Shown here one piece after another: positions 61,801 through 64,000 of a DNA stretch of 64,000 bases. The notes beneath the pieces were generated by a model. That model worked only from the letters and a program-made list of their open reading frames with translations, ran no database searches and was not told where the DNA came from. Source of the stretch: Mytilus galloprovincialis (taxonomy: Eukaryota > Mollusca > Bivalvia > Mytilida > Mytilidae); the NCBI RefSeq assembly GCF_965363235.1, contig NC_134849.1, positions 14,348,863 to 14,412,862 on the forward strand. The letters run 5' to 3'. The translations under genes were made by a program, and so were the position numbers. Numbering within the stretch: position 1 is the stretch's first letter; each line of letters opens with the position of its first letter.

Positions 61801-63322
61801 CTGCGTTTTTTTATTAGTTTATCATGACATTTTTTTTTACATTATTTGTCATCTTGTCTTTTCTTTGTTTGCTAAGTGTCCCATTCTGCCTTTCAAATAC
61901 TCAAAACTTTTTTCCTGCCTTTCTTTTCAATATTCATCCTACCACCCTACCCCACCCCACCCTAAATCCCGCCCCTACCCCCTAACATCAAATGGTAGCT
62001 CAGACGAATCAATTAAAAAATCCGCCGCGAAAAGGCTGATGTAAAATGGAGAAAAAGGGGGGGGGGGAGGGGCAAGCTAATGAGAATAAAACACAGAACA
62101 ATTCATCTAAATGTCTAGGGGTATTAAGCCAACATCGTCTTTCATTTTCGCGTTTGTACTTTCAATATATATGTGTTTGCCTAAAGTGAAAACGAGGGGG
62201 GGGGGGGGGGATGTAAAAACTACAGTTTTGTCCCCGACTCCTGTTTTAGTTAATCCGATTAAATACAGTATATATAAAGATCCTCTATACACGCTTTGCT
62301 TTGATGCTCTGACAAAGCTTCCAAAGACCATTCGGGATTCTCTGATTTTATCAACATAAAATCACACCTTAAAAGACTGGAATTTCAAATGACTGATATA
62401 ATAATTTACCAAAACAGACAGCATTGTCAGATCCTTTTAAGTAACGCATGGATACATTATCTATATTTTGATCAGAATTATCAGTGATCTAATCTGCCTT
62501 AGAACATTTATTTGAACGCGTGTCAATCTGACATGTTCTTGATATTATTTTAAGACAACCATTACAACTGTTTTGAAATTTGTTATGCATACAAGTGTCA
62601 GTCCCAAGTCAGGAACCTGTAATTCAATGGTTGCTTTTTGTTGCTGTACACATTTGTTTTTTGCTTTTTATTTTTATATCTTTTTTCTTGTTTGAATTGT
62701 TTTACATTTGTCCTTTCGGGGCCTTTCATATAGCTGACTATGCGTAACTGCTTTTATTTATTGTTGAATGCCGTACGGTGACCTGTAGTTGTTAATTGCT
62801 GTGTCATTTGGTCTGTTACAGAGAATTGTCTCATTGGCAATCAAACCACATCTACATTCACTGAACTCGGTATTTAAAACGATATATCCATGTATGAAGG
62901 GCAAAGGTTGAATCCTTCCTTTTAATGCTTTGTCTTTTTTTCTTCCTCGAAATGTTATAAAGTAAGATATACCAGTGTGGCTTTCAATGTTGTCACGGAT
63001 GTTACACTACTGTATCAGACAAGGGTGAAGGTTGGTACATATACAAACGTTTAAACCCGCTCTATACCACGTTTCCCGTTTTTTATACAGTTTAGACCGT
63101 TGGTTTTTCCATTTGAATTGTTTCACACTAGTAATTTGTAGAGTCCTTTAAAGCTTGCTGTTCGGTGTGAGCCAGGCTCCTTATTGAAGAAAGTGCTTTG
63201 ACCTATAATTGTTCATTTTACAAATTGTGACTTTGTAAATAGTTGTCTCATTGGCACTTATGCCACATCTTCTTTCATATAATAACTAATTTTTGTCCTA
63301 CCTCTGATGGTTTGAGTTCCAT
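52865..63322 (-). CDS. SLC6/NSS sodium-coupled transporter, bacterial-like type, 12 exons, complete
   Basis: The exons, in coding order, are 63322-63302, 61657-61534, 60411-60228, 59831-59717, 59166-58965, 58609-58447, 57928-57794, 57348-57209, 56505-56414, 56011-55860, 53657-53528 and 53050-52865. All are GT-AG and phases match throughout (1644 nt, 547 codons plus stop). About twelve membrane segments are visible. TM1 has GTGNIWRFP at 30-38. TM6 has the unwound-helix region FDTGAGMG at 233-240. TM8 has AGITS at 341-345, matching the Na2-site residues A351, T354 and S355 of LeuT. The loop between TM3 and TM4 is short and lacks the large glycosylated loop of animal neurotransmitter transporters. 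With the GTGN signature, this places it with the bacterial-like sodium-dependent transporters (the HI_0736-like group found in bivalves). It should sit in the plasma membrane and import an amino-acid-like solute with sodium; the substrate is unknown. No lesion was seen. The first exon codes only MELKPSE. Confidence 0.92.
53300..53386 (+). mobile_element. Retroposon 3' end in SLC6 intron 11
   Basis: Short copy ending GTCTCATTGGCAGTCATATG then CCACATCTT. Confidence 0.65.
53727..54520 (+). repeat. ~160-bp tandem repeat within SLC6 intron 10
   Basis: Four to five units share AAATTGAAAGGGAGCTTA, 'agatataaacaattcacc' and 'gaaaatccccctttttt'. The block starts with GCGCATGATACGCCCG and ends with CGACGGGCGTAT, an inverted pair, so the array may be the body of one mobile element. 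The two middle units are the most alike. Confidence 0.8.
54521..55050. other. Part of SLC6 intron 10
   Basis: Simple-sequence-like repeats of 'gtaaataatataactaacta' at 54530-54640; otherwise nothing recognised. Confidence 0.45.
55060..55250 (+). mobile_element. SINE-like dispersed repeat
   Basis: Contains 'gccatatctcttgcacgta', GCCGCTACAAGGCAG, CTCGCACCCGCAAAGTGG and 'tttcctaatccac'. I recall this conserved block from other bivalve genomes; no tRNA-type promoter boxes were clear. Confidence 0.45.
56642..56705 (-). repeat. Dispersed repeat (AACGTCCAGTGGCAAATA family)
   Basis: Contains CCTGAACATGCATGAGATAT and 'ttgccactgaacgttaagca', in SLC6 intron 8. Confidence 0.65.
57028..57160 (+). repeat. 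68-bp tandem duplication
   Basis: Two copies beginning ACAGACAATATATATGCATT at 57028 and 57096, just 3' of SLC6 exon 8 in the gene's orientation. Confidence 0.75.
60429..61205. other. SLC6 intron 2, left part
   Basis: Contains 'agtaagggacgacatcaaaa' (60508) and its inverse 'ttttgatgtcgtccct' (60729), the ends of a roughly 240-bp inverted-repeat fragment. No gene. Confidence 0.5.
61207..61285 (+). repeat. 25-bp tandem repeat, three copies
   Basis: Units of CTCTTTGCAAATCTGATCTA plus GAATA in SLC6 intron 2. Confidence 0.9.
61658..63301. other. SLC6 intron 1
   Basis: Carries C-rich (61940-61985) and G-run (62057-62067, 62197-62209) tracts and two retroposon 3' ends, 62693-62853 and 63050-63275, both ending in the TCTCATTGGCA...CCACATCT motif on the plus strand. 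No coding exon. Confidence 0.6.
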
Positions 63323-64000
63323 ACTAAATGTTTGATAATGTGTCATGTGTTGGTACAGTTAAAATGTTCAAATAAAACAGAACTTCTGTAATTTTGTGTT
63401 TGTCATCCTTTTCTCGTTCAACTTGTTATCACATGAGACACACATATATAAATCATATGATAAACAAATAAATTGTTGATAAATATGACTGAGATTTGTA
63501 ATTATTACATGGTTAGATAAAACGATATAAGATAATTGTGAAATATGTCTAAATGATAAAGACCATCATGTTTAGCTATATTTATATATTTGTTTGTTTT
63601 TAAACTGATGGAGAGCTTGCATATATACAAAATGTAAAATAGTCTAGATATCTTTGAGACGTCACTATATGTATATAAAATATGAAATATAAAATCACAT
63701 GTTCAAACAATACTCAGTCCGGCAGTGGGCGGAGCTTTAAAGCGATATCTGTATAGTATACAGATACAGCATAGCGATATCTGTAGGGCTGTACCTGTAT
63801 AGTAGGACACCCAATTGCAGGATAAAAGGCTGTATACAACTAATACTGATTCATTGTTGAAATGCTCAGATCATTACCGTTTCGTGTATTTTTTGTTATG
63901 TGAATACATTGTGTAATGTCTCATCGGCTGTCGTACCTCGTATCTTTATGTCTAAACTAAAGTGAGGACATACCAAAGATTTAGTAAAGTTTGCGGACGA
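63323..64000. promoter_or_regulatory. Upstream region of the SLC6 gene
   Basis: No core promoter is certain for the minus-strand gene. A palindromic cluster at 63740-63815 repeats GCGATATCTGTA and includes GATATCTGTATAGTATACAG. A TATA-like 'ggataaaagg' at 63820 points the other way, but no ORF follows it beyond 13 codons. Confidence 0.3.

Noticed and set aside
1..64000. CRISPR arrays, bacterial operons, rRNA or intact tRNA genes
   Set aside because: None seen. Gene structure is eukaryotic, tandem repeats lack CRISPR spacing, and the only tRNA-like sequence is the SINE at 40495-40735.

Overview
The window looks like nuclear DNA of a bivalve mollusc, most likely a mytilid mussel. The evidence is spliced genes with GT-AG introns, AT-rich non-coding DNA, a fibrinogen-related (FReD) lectin gene, an SLC6 transporter of the bacterial-like type, and many copies of short dispersed repeats that I recall as abundant in Mytilus. 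No database search was possible, so species and family names rest on recognition.

Region 1-34.7 kb holds a plus-strand FReD-type gene. Four short phase-1 exons (982-4269) encode putative helical linker modules. Three exons (32156-34734) encode most of a fibrinogen C-terminal domain. The 28 kb between them is largely one mobile structure. An outer element with inverted termini and long inverted arms spans 5193-30226. Its right arm is split by a 12.4 kb CACTA-like DNA transposon at 16518-28922. The inner element has CACTG termini, a 2-bp TA target duplication, subterminal arrays of GTCA/TGAC half-sites, and three minus-strand genes: a small basic ORF, a C2H2 zinc finger plus Tnp2-like transposase, and a seven-exon gene resembling the SAMD3-like proteins. 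Three of its reading frames are interrupted by +1 shifts at homopolymers, and one exon has a nonsense codon. The exon for the N-terminal part of the FReD domain was not found and the flanking intron phases do not match, so the host gene may be broken.

Region 34.7-52.8 kb has no intact gene. It holds a decayed FReD terminal exon (40161-40372), a tRNA-derived SINE, several retroposon 3' ends, microsatellites, palindromes, a 2.9 kb element with 68-bp terminal inverted repeats, two hAT-like miniature elements and a 586-bp miniature element with an internal palindrome.

Region 52.9-63.3 kb carries a complete minus-strand SLC6/NSS transporter gene of 12 exons (547 codons plus stop; every splice phase checked). 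Its introns contain a ~160-bp tandem repeat and other dispersed repeats. The last 0.7 kb is upstream sequence with a short palindromic cluster and no recognised gene.
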